This document shows, one piece after another, positions 14,613-14,640 of a stretch of 14,640 nt of DNA. The notes beneath the pieces were generated by a model. The model made no database searches. It was not told the DNA's origin and was given only the letters and a program-made list of their open reading frames with translations. Source of the DNA: Gemmatimonadota bacterium. Its GTDB lineage: Bacteria > Latescibacterota > UBA2968 > UBA8231. How positions within the stretch are numbered: position 1 is the stretch's first letter; each line of letters starts with the position of its first letter. A program made the translations under genes and the position numbers. The stretch covers positions 1 through 14,640 of the forward strand of contig VXZF01000152.1 in the NCBI GenBank assembly GCA_009845645.1, written 5' to 3'.

Positions 14613-14631
14613 TGCGACAGATCATGTCGCA
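14613..14631. repeat. Perfect inverted repeat near the right edge
   Basis: TGCGACA (14613-14619) and TGTCGCA (14625-14631) form a 7 bp palindrome with a 5-base centre. There is no T-run on either strand, so it is not an ordinary terminator. It lies between a plus-strand AGGAGG and the following ATG, in the divergent promoter zone of the lipoprotein operon, so an operator or a translation-control hairpin is possible. Confidence 0.55.
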
Positions 14632-14640
14632 GGTAGAAAA
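14624..14640 (+). CDS. Possible start of a divergent gene, cut by window edge
   Basis: AGGAGG (14607-14612) is followed 11 bases later by ATG (14624) with five open codons (MSQVE) to the end. Spacing is slightly long and only a few codons are visible, so this is a tentative partial gene; its product cannot be judged. Confidence 0.3.

Overview
The window looks like bacterial DNA from an uncultured, environmental lineage. The genes are compact, Shine-Dalgarno sites are frequent, and there are several intrinsic terminators. The combination of a Gfo/Idh/MocA oxidoreductase, a PmoA/DUF6807 protein and an anaerobic sulfatase-maturase-type radical SAM enzyme is typical of sulfatase- and glycan-rich groups (Planctomycetes, Lentisphaerae, Poribacteria or Latescibacterota type). 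The phylum is a guess; no rRNA or tRNA gene, origin, IS element or CRISPR array was seen.

Layout. (a) 2-2554 (+): the C-terminal 850 residues of a very large helical protein whose start and any enzymatic domain lie left of the window. (b) 2608-3867 (-): an AAA_14/DUF4143 ATPase that converges on it. (c) 3928-7332 (-): radical SAM maturase with a SEC-C tail, then PmoA-like protein, then Gfo/Idh/MocA dehydrogenase. The first two form a tight pair; the third lies beyond an intrinsic terminator and is followed by its own terminator. (d) 7405-8088 (+): a PPP-type metallophosphoesterase divergent from (c). (e) 8124-8942 (-): a PhzF-family protein. (f) 9081-9682 (+): a Phd/YefM-RelE/ParE toxin-antitoxin pair with promoter and candidate operator. 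(g) 9782-9817: a strong bidirectional terminator. (h) 9876-14567 (-): four co-directional genes with 27, 31 and 38 nt gaps: collagen-repeat lipoprotein (first), tandem AAA+ ATPase, DraG-type ADP-ribosylglycohydrolase, PD-(D/E)XK nuclease (last). (i) At the right edge a divergent gene may begin at 14624.

How the parts may work together. Block (c) has the look of a carbohydrate or sulfated-glycan metabolism locus: a maturase for sulfatases encoded elsewhere, plus sugar-processing proteins. Block (h) is the best candidate for an undescribed system. It pairs an ATP-driven remodeller holding two apparently intact AAA+ modules with an enzyme that removes ADP-ribose and a nuclease of a restriction-like fold, and it is headed by a membrane-anchored lipoprotein. 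This combination would fit a defence or protein-modification-control module, but that role is inference from gene content only. The partial gene (a), the AAA_14 ATPase and the toxin-antitoxin pair add to the impression of an accessory region interleaved with metabolic genes.
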